Shown here one piece after another: positions 56,814-64,000 of a DNA stretch of 64,000 bases (position 1 is the first letter of the stretch; the number at the start of each line of letters is the position of its first letter). The position numbers and the translations under genes were made by a program. The notes beneath the pieces are model-generated. The model was not told the origin of the DNA. It saw only the letters and a list, made by a program, of their open reading frames with translations, and made no database searches. The stretch lies in the NCBI RefSeq assembly GCF_009861505.1, contig NZ_WTFT01000003.1, positions 23,384-87,383 of the forward strand, written 5' to 3'. The stretch comes from Pseudomonas izuensis (GTDB lineage: Bacteria > Pseudomonadota > Gammaproteobacteria > Pseudomonadales > Pseudomonadaceae).

Positions 56814-57140
56814 ATGAAAGACGAGTACGACTTCAGCCATGCCAAGCGTGGGGCCGTTGCCTCCAGCAAAGGCAAAACCCGAATCACCATCATGCTCGAT
56901 GATGTCGTCATCGAGGCTGCACGCGCCCTGGCAGAGAGCGAGGGGTATGGCTACCAGACCGCAATCAACAACACCCTGCGCCGGGTACTGCTGACTGATC
57001 AAAGCAAAATCGCAGAATCAGACACAGTCGGACACCTCAAAAAGGGGATCACGCATTCCGAGCTGAAAACCCTGGAGAAAAAGCTTTCGGAAGCCCTCAG
57101 GGAAATTCATCGCGTGATGGAGCCTGAAGCCAGGCCCTAG
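56814..57140 (+). CDS. brnA: BrnA-family antitoxin
   Basis: This 108-residue protein has the BrnA N-terminus (DEYDFSHAKRGAV), a ribbon-helix-helix-like strand RITIMLDDVVIEAARALAE and a C-terminal helical tail ending LKTLEKKLSEALREIHRVM. It should bind BrnT and autoregulate the operon. It starts three bases after brnT stops. The order toxin first, antitoxin second is the usual BrnTA order. A bidirectional terminator follows. Confidence 0.88.
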   Translation: MKDEYDFSHAKRGAVASSKGKTRITIMLDDVVIEAARALAESEGYGYQTAINNTLRRVLLTDQSKIAESDTVGHLKKGITHSELKTLEKKLSEALREIHRVMEPEARP

Positions 57141-57150
57141 GCCTGATGCA

Positions 57151-57186
57151 AAACGGGGCAGATTGTTTCAATCCGCCCCGTTTTTG
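57151..57186. terminator. Bidirectional terminator after brnA and nat
   Basis: AAACGGGGC...GCCCCGTTT with inner GATTG/CAATC forms a stem with T tracts on both sides, between convergent genes. Confidence 0.85.
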
Positions 57187-57203
57187 TGTGCGTGATGACG
57201 TGC

Positions 57204-58031
57204 TTATTGCGGCTCGATCAGGCGCTCAAGCGTACGCATCAATGTCTCATTGGCCGACACCCGGATGCCGAATTCGTTTTCCAGCAATGCGGTCAGCTCC
57301 TGCACATCAGCCACCTGCCGGCGTTCGCTGTCGCGGCCCATGCGATGGATCGCAAAATTGCCATTGTTGAGGGTGCGTCGCCACCCCTCCCCGGTCCGCG
57401 CCACCATCAGTTGCCTGGCGAACGATGATTCGGGATGGGTCGAGACGTACCAGTTGCCGACCGAGTAATCGATATCTTCCTGGCGCTGCAAATCGAAGAT
57501 GTACATCGCTCGCCACTCGTCCCCAACCTTGGCACGCAGTGTGTAGCCGTCGGCGTGCTGCTCGATGCGATAGGGTTCGTGAGGAGTGAGTTGTTCAGCC
57601 CGGCTATCGAGCAACAGGGGTGCGGTGGGCACCATGCCGCCGAAGCCGACATCGGTGATGTAGCGCACACCGTCCAGGGTCACCAGGCTCAAGCGATGCG
57701 TTCGGGCAGTCCATGCACCCTCGGGCTGGCCCATGACCACGCGGCCGCTGATGCCGCGCGCATCGAAACCCAACTCTTGAAGCAAGGCGAGGAACAGATT
57801 GTTGAGTTCGTAGCAGTACCCGCCGCGCCCTTCGTGCAGGACCTTGCGCTCTACCGATGGCAAGTCAATCAGCACCGGTTCGCCCGACAGCGTGGTGAGG
57901 TTTTCAAACGCAAAGGCGCCGGTGTGGCGCAGTTGAAGTTGACGCAAAGTCTCCAGGGTCGGCGCCGGGGGCGCATTGAAGCCCAGGCGTTGAAGGTACA
58001 GTCCACGGCTCGTCAGGCGTGTCTCGCTCAT
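57204..58031 (-). CDS. nat: Arylamine N-acetyltransferase
   Basis: This 275-residue enzyme acetylates arylamines and hydrazines from acetyl-CoA. The triad is complete: Cys73 in RGGYCYELN, His112 in ARTHRLSL and Asp127 in YITDVGFGG. The length and the FENL and PTAPLLL segments are typical. It is convergent with brnTA. The physiological substrate is unknown. Confidence 0.93.
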   Translation of the reverse strand: MSETRLTSRGLYLQRLGFNAPPAPTLETLRQLQLRHTGAFAFENLTTLSGEPVLIDLPSVERKVLHEGRGGYCYELNNLFLALLQELGFDARGISGRVVMGQPEGAWTARTHRLSLVTLDGVRYITDVGFGGMVPTAPLLLDSRAEQLTPHEPYRIEQHADGYTLRAKVGDEWRAMYIFDLQRQEDIDYSVGNWYVSTHPESSFARQLMVARTGEGWRRTLNNGNFAIHRMGRDSERRQVADVQELTALLENEFGIRVSANETLMRTLERLIEPQ

Positions 58032-58143
58032 CGTTCAGTCCTTATGCACGCAGTCGACGGATCGTTCCGCCAATGGGCGTTATGTATAAGGGACGAACCG
58101 CTGTCGCCGACAATTGATTTAGCCAATCGCCCCGCCGGTAACA

Positions 58144-58938
58144 TCAACGACGCTTTCGCGAGTCCAGTTGAATCCAGGTCGGTGCATGATCACTGGCATG
58201 GGGTTCGTTGCGCACCCAGGCATCGACGCCAGCGTCCTGCAAGTAAGGGCTCAACGCCGGATTGAGCAGCAGATGGTCAATGCGCAACCCGGAGTTCTTT
58301 TGCCAGTGCTGGCGAAAGTAGTCCCAGAAAGTGTAGAGCCGATCCTCCGGATACAAATATCGCAAGGAATCGGTCCAGCCTTGATCCAGCAAACGCTGGT
58401 AACACTCGCGGCTTTGCGGTTGCAGCAAGGCATCCTTGAGCCAGGAGCGCGGGTTGTAGATGTCCAGGTCGGTGGGAACCACGTTGTAGTCACCGGCCAG
58501 CACCACCGGATGTTCGCTGCTTTGCAGCACCTGCGCATAGCGGATCAGCCGCTCGAACCACGCCAGCTTGTAATCGAATTTCGGTCCCGGTTGCGGATTG
58601 CCATTGGGCAGGTACAGGCAGCCCACCACCACCCCGTGCACGGCGGCTTCCAGATAGCGACTGTGGCTGTCGCCCTCATCGCCCGGCAACCCTCGCCGGC
58701 TCTCCAATGGCTGCGCATCCCGCGCCAGAATCGCCACCCCGTTCCACGACGCCTGGCCCTGCCAGATCGCACCGTAGCCGATGGCCTCAAGCTCGGCGGC
58801 GGGAAAAGCGCTGTCGACCGACTTGAGCTCCTGCAAACAGGCAATGTCCGGCTGCTCGCGATCAAGCCAGGCCAGCAGGTTCGGCAGCCTGGCACGCATG
58901 CCGTTGACGTTGAAGGTCGCAATCCGCAATTTTTTCAT
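58144..58938 (-). CDS. xthA: Exodeoxyribonuclease III (AP endonuclease)
   Basis: This 264-residue exonuclease-endonuclease-phosphatase protein begins LRIATFNVNGMRARLPNLL, with the Mg-binding Glu in LQELK, the AGDYNVVPTDLD catalytic strand, RIDHLLLNP and a terminal SDHAP His. It repairs abasic sites. Length and motifs match the second XthA type of pseudomonads. It starts at ATG 58938 and is divergent from the Gly-rich peptide gene. Confidence 0.93.
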   Translation of the reverse strand: MKKLRIATFNVNGMRARLPNLLAWLDREQPDIACLQELKSVDSAFPAAELEAIGYGAIWQGQASWNGVAILARDAQPLESRRGLPGDEGDSHSRYLEAAVHGVVVGCLYLPNGNPQPGPKFDYKLAWFERLIRYAQVLQSSEHPVVLAGDYNVVPTDLDIYNPRSWLKDALLQPQSRECYQRLLDQGWTDSLRYLYPEDRLYTFWDYFRQHWQKNSGLRIDHLLLNPALSPYLQDAGVDAWVRNEPHASDHAPTWIQLDSRKRR

Positions 58939-59113
58939 GGTCGCCGTTCCATTTGGCCGGGTGTCAAGGTTGTGACCTCGATGCCTGACGGTGGTTGCGA
59001 GGGTTGGAGGTTTGCCTTTTTACTTCACGCACGCCACTCGTCATCCTGCCGGCACCAACCCGCCCGCCCTTCACACCAACATCAGGTAACGACTCATTTT
59101 TGGGAGACGGACC

Positions 59114-59428
59114 ATGATGAACATCAAACTCATTTCGCTCTTACTCGCCGGATTACTGTCTGCAACGTCGCTGGCGTCCTTTGCCGCATCGGGCGATGAC
59201 GCGGGTGCGACAGGCACCAAATCCCGCGCAACCAGCGGGCCCGTCATGCCGCCCGACAACACCCCCGCCTCGCCCTCGGGTGGCAATGCCGGTGATGGCG
59301 GTGCAACCGGGTCCTCAAGCGGCAGTGCCGGTGGCGCCAGCGGTTCCGGCTCTGGTTCGGGCGCCGGTGGCGGCACCGGGTCGGCAGGCGGTGGAACCGG
59401 AGGTGCTGGCGGTGGGACAGGCACCTGA
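59114..59428 (+). CDS. Glycine/serine-rich exported peptide
   Basis: This 104-residue protein has a signal peptide (residues 1-24, ASFAA) and a mature part of Gly, Ser, Ala and Thr, with GGGTG repeats near the end. It has a good ribosome-binding site, GGGAGACGGACC, before ATG 59114. I recognise no domain. Exported low-complexity proteins of this type are common in pseudomonads. Confidence 0.6.
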   Translation: MMNIKLISLLLAGLLSATSLASFAASGDDAGATGTKSRATSGPVMPPDNTPASPSGGNAGDGGATGSSSGSAGGASGSGSGSGAGGGTGSAGGGTGGAGGGTGT

Positions 59429-59483
59429 ACGCGTAAAGGCGACCGATGGTGAACTGTCGTCGGCTGCTTCTATTACCTGATAC

Positions 59484-60890
59484 CTACATCTGCTTGACCG
59501 GAGGCGGGTTCCATTTGCCGTTCAACGCCTCCGCCTTCGGCCCGTACAGGCGCATGGTCAGGTTGAACGGTCCTTCAGGTGCCGGCAGCCAATTAGCCTC
59601 AAGTTCCTTGCCAGGGCTTTCTTTCTGGAAGTAGAGGTCCAGCGAACCATCGGCGTTGTTCTTGAACGGCATCCAGCTGCTCACCGCAAAACGGTTGAGC
59701 CCATTGCCGACCTGAAAGCCTTCGGGATCGTACAGGGTGATCGACCAGAACGCGTTCACCGGCGGCGCCTCCCCCCTGGGGAAATGCAGCACGTATTTGT
59801 TCGCACCGTCGAGCGCCTTGCCGTTTGCATCGCCCATGTTCAATGGATAAATCGCATCTTCGGGCAGGTTGGCGCCGAGCCCCACCTGGGCGACGACCGC
59901 GCGCTTGAGATAGTAGTTGCCATAGACGCCCATGGTATCGGTGTTCATCGACCAGCCATTGACTACCCGTGCCAGGGTTTCCACTTTCCACTTCATCAAC
60001 GCCTGCGCTTCTTCAGGCACGGTTTGCAGCGCAGCCTTGATTTCAGGCTCCAGCGCGTCCATGTCGAACGGCTTGCCGGGCTCGATGCCGATGCGCTTGA
60101 TCTGCGCCAGCATCGGTTGATCGGTGCTGTGGGCCGGATGCACGCTGAGCAATTCGGCGGCATAAGCGAAGTATTTGGCCGCCGGCAGGGTGTCGACCTG
60201 GATCTTCGGCGGGGTCTTCATGTCCACGGCCGGGTCGATCTGGACACTGACCGGTTCCGCGCTTTTACCGAGTCGCGACAGCGGCGTCACGGTGTAGCCC
60301 GCCTGGATCTTGTGCACGGCCGCGTAGTCCGCCTCGCCGTCGGTCTTGGTACGACCGATGACCCAGACAAAAGGCGTCGGCGCCGGCAAGTGATTCAACC
60401 CGGCAGGCACCGTGCCGCTCCAGCCCGGTGGCGTCACCAGAAACTGCGCGGCGTCGGTGCCCGTGGTGCGCCAGCCCGGCGAGGCAAACACGTCGCTCCA
60501 CATGTCGAGCATCGGCAGCAAATAGAAACGCCCGGCGGTGTCCGGCGCGGAGATGACCAGCGGTTCCTTGGTCAAGTCGAGCCAGGCGATCGAATACAGG
60601 GTGTCGAAATTCGAGCGCACCACCCCTTTGAAACTCGCGGGCGGATACTGCGGCACGCTCACAAACATGTTCATCGGACCTTTACCGAACTCCTTGCCCG
60701 GCTCGATGTTGGTGAACTGCTTGCGGGTAATGTCCATGGTCAGCAGCGGGTAGAAATAAACGTAGGCTTCAACGCCAATGGCGTGGGCTTCCTCGGAAGT
60801 GATTTTCGATTGCGCGTGACTGGCCAGCGGAAAGATAGCGGAGGCTGCAAGGGTGAGAGCTACGGCTGTCAATGCTCGGGTTATCAACAT
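59484..60890 (-). CDS. DUF1254/DUF1214 family exported protein
   Basis: This 468-residue protein has a signal peptide (ending ASHA near residue 26), the N-terminal DUF1254 region with EAYVYFYPLLTMDITRKQ and VVRSNFDTLYSIAWLDLT, and the DUF1214 C-terminus with LHFPRGEAPPVNAFWSITLYD and WLPAPEGPFNLTMRLYGP. These are family signatures of periplasmic proteins of uncertain function. It is transcribed away from the GGDEF gene by a 143-bp gap. No catalytic residues can be assigned. Confidence 0.9.
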   Translation of the reverse strand: MLITRALTAVALTLAASAIFPLASHAQSKITSEEAHAIGVEAYVYFYPLLTMDITRKQFTNIEPGKEFGKGPMNMFVSVPQYPPASFKGVVRSNFDTLYSIAWLDLTKEPLVISAPDTAGRFYLLPMLDMWSDVFASPGWRTTGTDAAQFLVTPPGWSGTVPAGLNHLPAPTPFVWVIGRTKTDGEADYAAVHKIQAGYTVTPLSRLGKSAEPVSVQIDPAVDMKTPPKIQVDTLPAAKYFAYAAELLSVHPAHSTDQPMLAQIKRIGIEPGKPFDMDALEPEIKAALQTVPEEAQALMKWKVETLARVVNGWSMNTDTMGVYGNYYLKRAVVAQVGLGANLPEDAIYPLNMGDANGKALDGANKYVLHFPRGEAPPVNAFWSITLYDPEGFQVGNGLNRFAVSSWMPFKNNADGSLDLYFQKESPGKELEANWLPAPEGPFNLTMRLYGPKAEALNGKWNPPPVKQM

Positions 60891-61033
60891 GTTAGCGATC
60901 GTCCGTGCGGTGGGAACACCTGCCGAAGCCGGCAGCGCTAACGGAACTCTAGACGATCAAATGGACAGGAACTGACAGGCGGACGACCGGCTTACACAGG
61001 GTGTTGCGCAGGTGAAACAACAGGGCAAGCGCT

Positions 61034-62605
61034 TCAACGATCCGAACGCATCAGCGCTTCGACGCCACCCTCCATCGACAGCACGGCCGAACGATTGCGC
61101 CCAGAATGCTTGGCCTGATACAACGCCGCGTCCGCCCGTTGAACGAACACGTCCATGCTGTCCTGCCCCGTCGGCACGAACGAATAGCAACCCAGGCTGA
61201 CCGTCACATAACCAATGGGCGATCCGGTGTGGCTGATGTTCTTGCCCATGACACTGCGGCGAATCTGTTCGGCAATGGTCATGGCCCCATGAATGTCAGT
61301 GTCGGGCAGCAACACCGCAAACTCTTCACCGCCGTAACGCACCGCCAAATCGGCCTTGCGATGACAGCAACCTTTCACTGCCCTCGCGACCTGGGCCAGG
61401 CAATGATCCCCGACCACATGGCCATAGGTGTCGTTGTAACATTTGAAGTAATCGATATCGAGCATGATCAGGCTCAGCGAGCTTTGCTGTCGTGCGCCGC
61501 GTCCGAACTCGATCTCCAGCGCCCGCTCGAACAACCGGCGATTGCCCAGACCGGTCAGGCTGTCATGGGTGGCGATGAGCTCCAGCGCTTGCTGAGCCTC
61601 GCGCAGATCCGCCTCGACCCGCTCACCGACACGCACCTGCCGGATGAAGACCCAACCGAACAGACCGACGCCGAGCATGACCAGCGCGACAATGACGCTG
61701 GAACGAAACGCCGTGTCGTACCAACCCGCCAGAATCGAATCCCTGGACGTTGCCGCCGAAACCACTAACGGGTAAGCCTCCAGCTGCCGGTAGCCAAACA
61801 ACCGCACGACGCCATCCACCATCGAAGTAAACATCGCGTTACCGGAGGGCGCCTGGGGCAGGAGGTTCTGGAAGATTTCGCCCTGGGCCAACGACGTACC
61901 GATCTGCGACTCCACGAACGGCCGCCGCGCCAGCAGCGTTCCATCGGTCAACGCGACGAACATCGAACCGTTGTCATCAATGCTGAAGCTTTTGAAGAAC
62001 TGGTCGAAGTACGACATCTTGATACCGGCCAGCAACACCCCCTGGAACTGACCGTTCCTGTCGTTCACCCGCTTGGAAACCGGAATGATCCACTCGCCAT
62101 TTTCCCGGCTGCGAATCGCCGGGCCGATGTGCGCCACAGACGACACATTCTGCTGGTGGAACTTGAAGTATTCGCGATCCGCCACGCCGGGACCACGGGG
62201 CAGACTCTCGAACGAGGTCACGACCCATTGGCCCTTCTGGTCGAACAGCAGGATGCCGTGTAATTGGTCCAGCGCCTGCACCCGCCGGGCGAAGGTTTTT
62301 TGCAGGCGGGGCCTCAGAGGCGCATCGAAACCGTCGACCTGGATCCAGTCCACCAGACTGGTCAACACCAGATCGGCCTTCATGAACGTATCTTCGGCCT
62401 GCTGCGCCATCGCCCGCGTCAGGTTCGACGAGGCGACCTGGGCCTGGCTCAGGTCATGACGCCGGGATTGCTCCAGTTGCAGATAAAGCAAAGCGCACAG
62501 GCACAGACACACCGTGGCAATAAACAATACCGCTGCCTTGCGCAGCGGTATGCGTTTCAATGCAACGCCGGGGGTGGGGTGCGGGTCGTGAAAGCGTGTG
62601 GGCAA
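61034..62605 (-). CDS. Membrane diguanylate cyclase with periplasmic dCache-like sensor
   Basis: This 523-residue protein has two membrane segments (near residues 25-42 and 300-320) bracketing a periplasmic sensor of about 255 residues with the dCache-like YFKFHQQNVSSVAHIGPAI and GVLLAGIKMSYFDQFFKSF. A GGDEF domain follows near 345-505 with RYGGEEFAVLLP. The active site (GGEEF) is intact, so it should make cyclic-di-GMP in response to a periplasmic ligand. The start is TTG at 62605 because AAGGA lies nine bases upstream; no ATG fits. No EAL is present. Confidence 0.88.
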   Translation of the reverse strand: MPTRFHDPHPTPGVALKRIPLRKAAVLFIATVCLCLCALLYLQLEQSRRHDLSQAQVASSNLTRAMAQQAEDTFMKADLVLTSLVDWIQVDGFDAPLRPRLQKTFARRVQALDQLHGILLFDQKGQWVVTSFESLPRGPGVADREYFKFHQQNVSSVAHIGPAIRSRENGEWIIPVSKRVNDRNGQFQGVLLAGIKMSYFDQFFKSFSIDDNGSMFVALTDGTLLARRPFVESQIGTSLAQGEIFQNLLPQAPSGNAMFTSMVDGVVRLFGYRQLEAYPLVVSAATSRDSILAGWYDTAFRSSVIVALVMLGVGLFGWVFIRQVRVGERVEADLREAQQALELIATHDSLTGLGNRRLFERALEIEFGRGARQQSSLSLIMLDIDYFKCYNDTYGHVVGDHCLAQVARAVKGCCHRKADLAVRYGGEEFAVLLPDTDIHGAMTIAEQIRRSVMGKNISHTGSPIGYVTVSLGCYSFVPTGQDSMDVFVQRADAALYQAKHSGRNRSAVLSMEGGVEALMRSDR

Positions 62606-62855
62606 AAAAGCTCATCCTTCAAGGGCAACGCCTGGGCACCGGCCCAAAAGCCCTTAATTTTTGTGCGCGTAGTCTACGGGGTTATCGGGGATAAATGGGA
62701 GCCCCCGATCAAGCGATTCAGATACGTTGTGGTCGCCCCCTGCCTGATCGCGCATCAAGCAGAACACAATGGGCGCTATTGGAGTTTTGGCGGGTGAAAT
62801 AGAGCCAGGCATAAACAAAAAAAGCGCCTGTTTGTTTACCGATCAAGGACGGGAG

Positions 62856-63644
62856 TCAGATGAGCCTGTCAAGCTCATCGAGCGTCACTCGAGGAACCAG
62901 ATTTGTAGGGATCCTTGAGTTAGCGGATAAGTTGTAGACCTGAAAATCCTTGTTCATGACGTATTTCGACAAAATCTCAAACGACGGCAGGATTCTCGTA
63001 ATGAAATGCTCATCGAGCACACAGGGAGAGGTGAACTTGCCTGCTACTTCGTAGAAGCGGCCCACCGACGGGTCCAGATCGACTCCCACCAGGAATACCT
63101 TGCTGAACCCCACGTGATAGGCAAGTTGTAATGCCAGATAAGCGACCGTGCGAGCATCAAAGAAACCGCGCTTGAGATTCTTGCTGAAACCCAGGGTTTT
63201 ATTGCGGCCATTGCCGAGTTTACGGCTTCTGATCAGCTCGTCATCGCTACGGAACAGATCTCGCCATGTCAGTTTCGGCGCCCGCCTCAGCAGATACAGC
63301 TCGCCCTGGGGCTTGAGCGTGGTATGCCAGACATGGCTTTCCCATAGTGCAACCCGCTCGCTGAGACGCATGGCTTCCGTAAAAAGATCTGGCTGCTGTT
63401 CGGAAAAACCCTGATCGGTACACACATAAAAAAAAGGGTTGATACCTGTCCCGGTAAATTTCGAGATGGCACCGTTCATGGTAATCATTGGAACATCTGC
63501 GTACTTGTGCAAAGGAAAATCTTTGGCCGATGCCCCTGAAGCAATGATGAACACTGAACCTTTTTGAATGTTGCGGCACTCATCGAGGCCATGCACACGA
63601 GGCTGACCTTTGGTGAATGACGAGTTTTTATGCGCAACGACCAT
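62856..63644 (-). CDS. DUF115-like / sialyltransferase-like protein
   Basis: This 262-residue protein has an N-terminal Rossmann-like segment FIIASGASAKDFPLHKY, in which a GxGxS-type loop is followed by a short acidic helix, as in DUF115 and GT42 sialyltransferases. GINPFFYVCTDQGF and VFLVGVDLDPSVGRFYEV are similar. I cannot tell whether it is a transferase; LPS or capsule modification is plausible. It lies upstream of a diguanylate cyclase. Its GC and codon use look slightly lower than neighbours. Confidence 0.6.
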   Translation of the reverse strand: MVVAHKNSSFTKGQPRVHGLDECRNIQKGSVFIIASGASAKDFPLHKYADVPMITMNGAISKFTGTGINPFFYVCTDQGFSEQQPDLFTEAMRLSERVALWESHVWHTTLKPQGELYLLRRAPKLTWRDLFRSDDELIRSRKLGNGRNKTLGFSKNLKRGFFDARTVAYLALQLAYHVGFSKVFLVGVDLDPSVGRFYEVAGKFTSPCVLDEHFITRILPSFEILSKYVMNKDFQVYNLSANSRIPTNLVPRVTLDELDRLI

Positions 63645-63738
63645 CTTTGAATTCCCTATCCATGCCGAACGATCATCTGTGACTCGTTTTCATTGCGATA
63701 GTTTTCATCGGAAAGCATCCGGACTTTTTTTCCGACGA

Positions 63739-64000
63739 CTATTGCTCGCCTTTCCCTGTCACCACCAGTGGGTTTTCTGCCTGCGGTATTTCCAGGGCCG
63801 GCAGTTTCGAAGGCAAGTTCAACTGCTGCAGCACCGGAGTGTCGTAACCATAAACGTCCGGTTTGAACGTTACCCGCCCTTCTTTACTCAGGTCGACCGT
63901 CCAGTAAGCCAACAGCACCGGTACCCTGACCGGGAGCTTGATGTTTTCAGTCTTGCCATTGGCCAACTGTTTTTGAATGCCCTCGCTGTTCCAGCGTGCC
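63739..64000 (-). CDS. L,D-transpeptidase of the YcbB/LdtD type, C-terminal part
   Basis: This is an incomplete gene that runs off the window. The visible C-terminal 86 residues read WNSEGIQKQLANGKTENIK, then LPVRVPVLLAYWTVDLS and EGRVTFKPDVYGYD. This matches the end of YcbB, where the catalytic domain is followed by a strand and YGYD segment. The catalytic Cys is beyond 64000. It would form 3-3 crosslinks in peptidoglycan. The stop is TAG at 63739. Confidence 0.8.
   Translation of the reverse strand, partial: ARWNSEGIQKQLANGKTENIKLPVRVPVLLAYWTVDLSKEGRVTFKPDVYGYDTPVLQQLNLPSKLPALEIPQAENPLVVTGKGEQ

Overview
The window is about 64 kb of a high-GC gammaproteobacterial chromosome, almost certainly Pseudomonas of the fluorescens group. 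The evidence is the RsmE-type CsrA paralogue, the REPIN intergenic repeats, and a core block (leuC-leuD-leuB-asd-usg-fimV-truA-trpF-accD-folC-SPOR-cvpA-purF-metZ) whose order matches what I remember of P. aeruginosa. No phage, insertion sequence or CRISPR array is visible. No search was run: identities come from motifs and family knowledge.

Layout. 1-3.3 kb: a SPOR-like lipoprotein, rsmE, a DUF2214 membrane protein, a Tat-exported beta-carbonic anhydrase and tRNA-Val(GAC). 3.5-10.5 kb: a PuuB-like amine oxidase, then a minus-strand operon for a probable periplasmic molybdenum hydroxylase (Tat-exported large subunit, 2Fe-2S subunit, triheme cytochrome c, XdhC maturation factor). 10.9-11.3 kb: tRNA-Asp x2 and tRNA-Val(UAC). 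11.5-30.1 kb: the long minus-strand housekeeping block for leucine, aspartate-semialdehyde, pilus/polarity, tryptophan, fatty acid, folate, purine and methionine functions. 30.3-34.5 kb: a LysR regulator and a five-PAS GGDEF-EAL protein. 34.6-38.3 kb: a small heat-shock protein behind a sigma32 promoter and a ROSE-like thermometer, dusC, a thioesterase, a hydrolase and a TetR regulator with its operator. 38.4-38.9 kb: a duplicated Glu-Ala tRNA pair. 39-47.9 kb: gltX, an EmrAB-like efflux pair, uvrB, an aromatic aminotransferase and small ORFs. 48-54.5 kb: tRNA-Asn and the most unusual locus. 54.7-64 kb: a nucleobase permease, a BrnTA toxin-antitoxin pair, arylamine N-acetyltransferase, exonuclease III, a Gly-rich exported peptide, a DUF1254 protein, a diguanylate cyclase, a DUF115-like protein and the end of an LdtD-type L,D-transpeptidase.

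The candidate undescribed system is at 48.3-54.5 kb. A 1015-residue protein parses exactly into 120 octapeptides (consensus L-[ST]-T-x-[QD]-[VIL]-x-[AGS]) in alternating blocks of 13 and 9, separated by ten four-residue inserts. A near-consensus sigma28/FliA flagellar promoter lies 5' of it. The next gene on the same strand fuses a TPR region, an OGT/SPINDLY-type (GT41) O-glycosyltransferase, a zinc-ribbon-like segment and a SAM methyltransferase. The simplest reading is a flagella-co-regulated Ser/Thr-rich repeat protein with a dedicated O-glycosylating and methylating enzyme. The repeat architecture and promoter match are seen directly; the functional link is inference.
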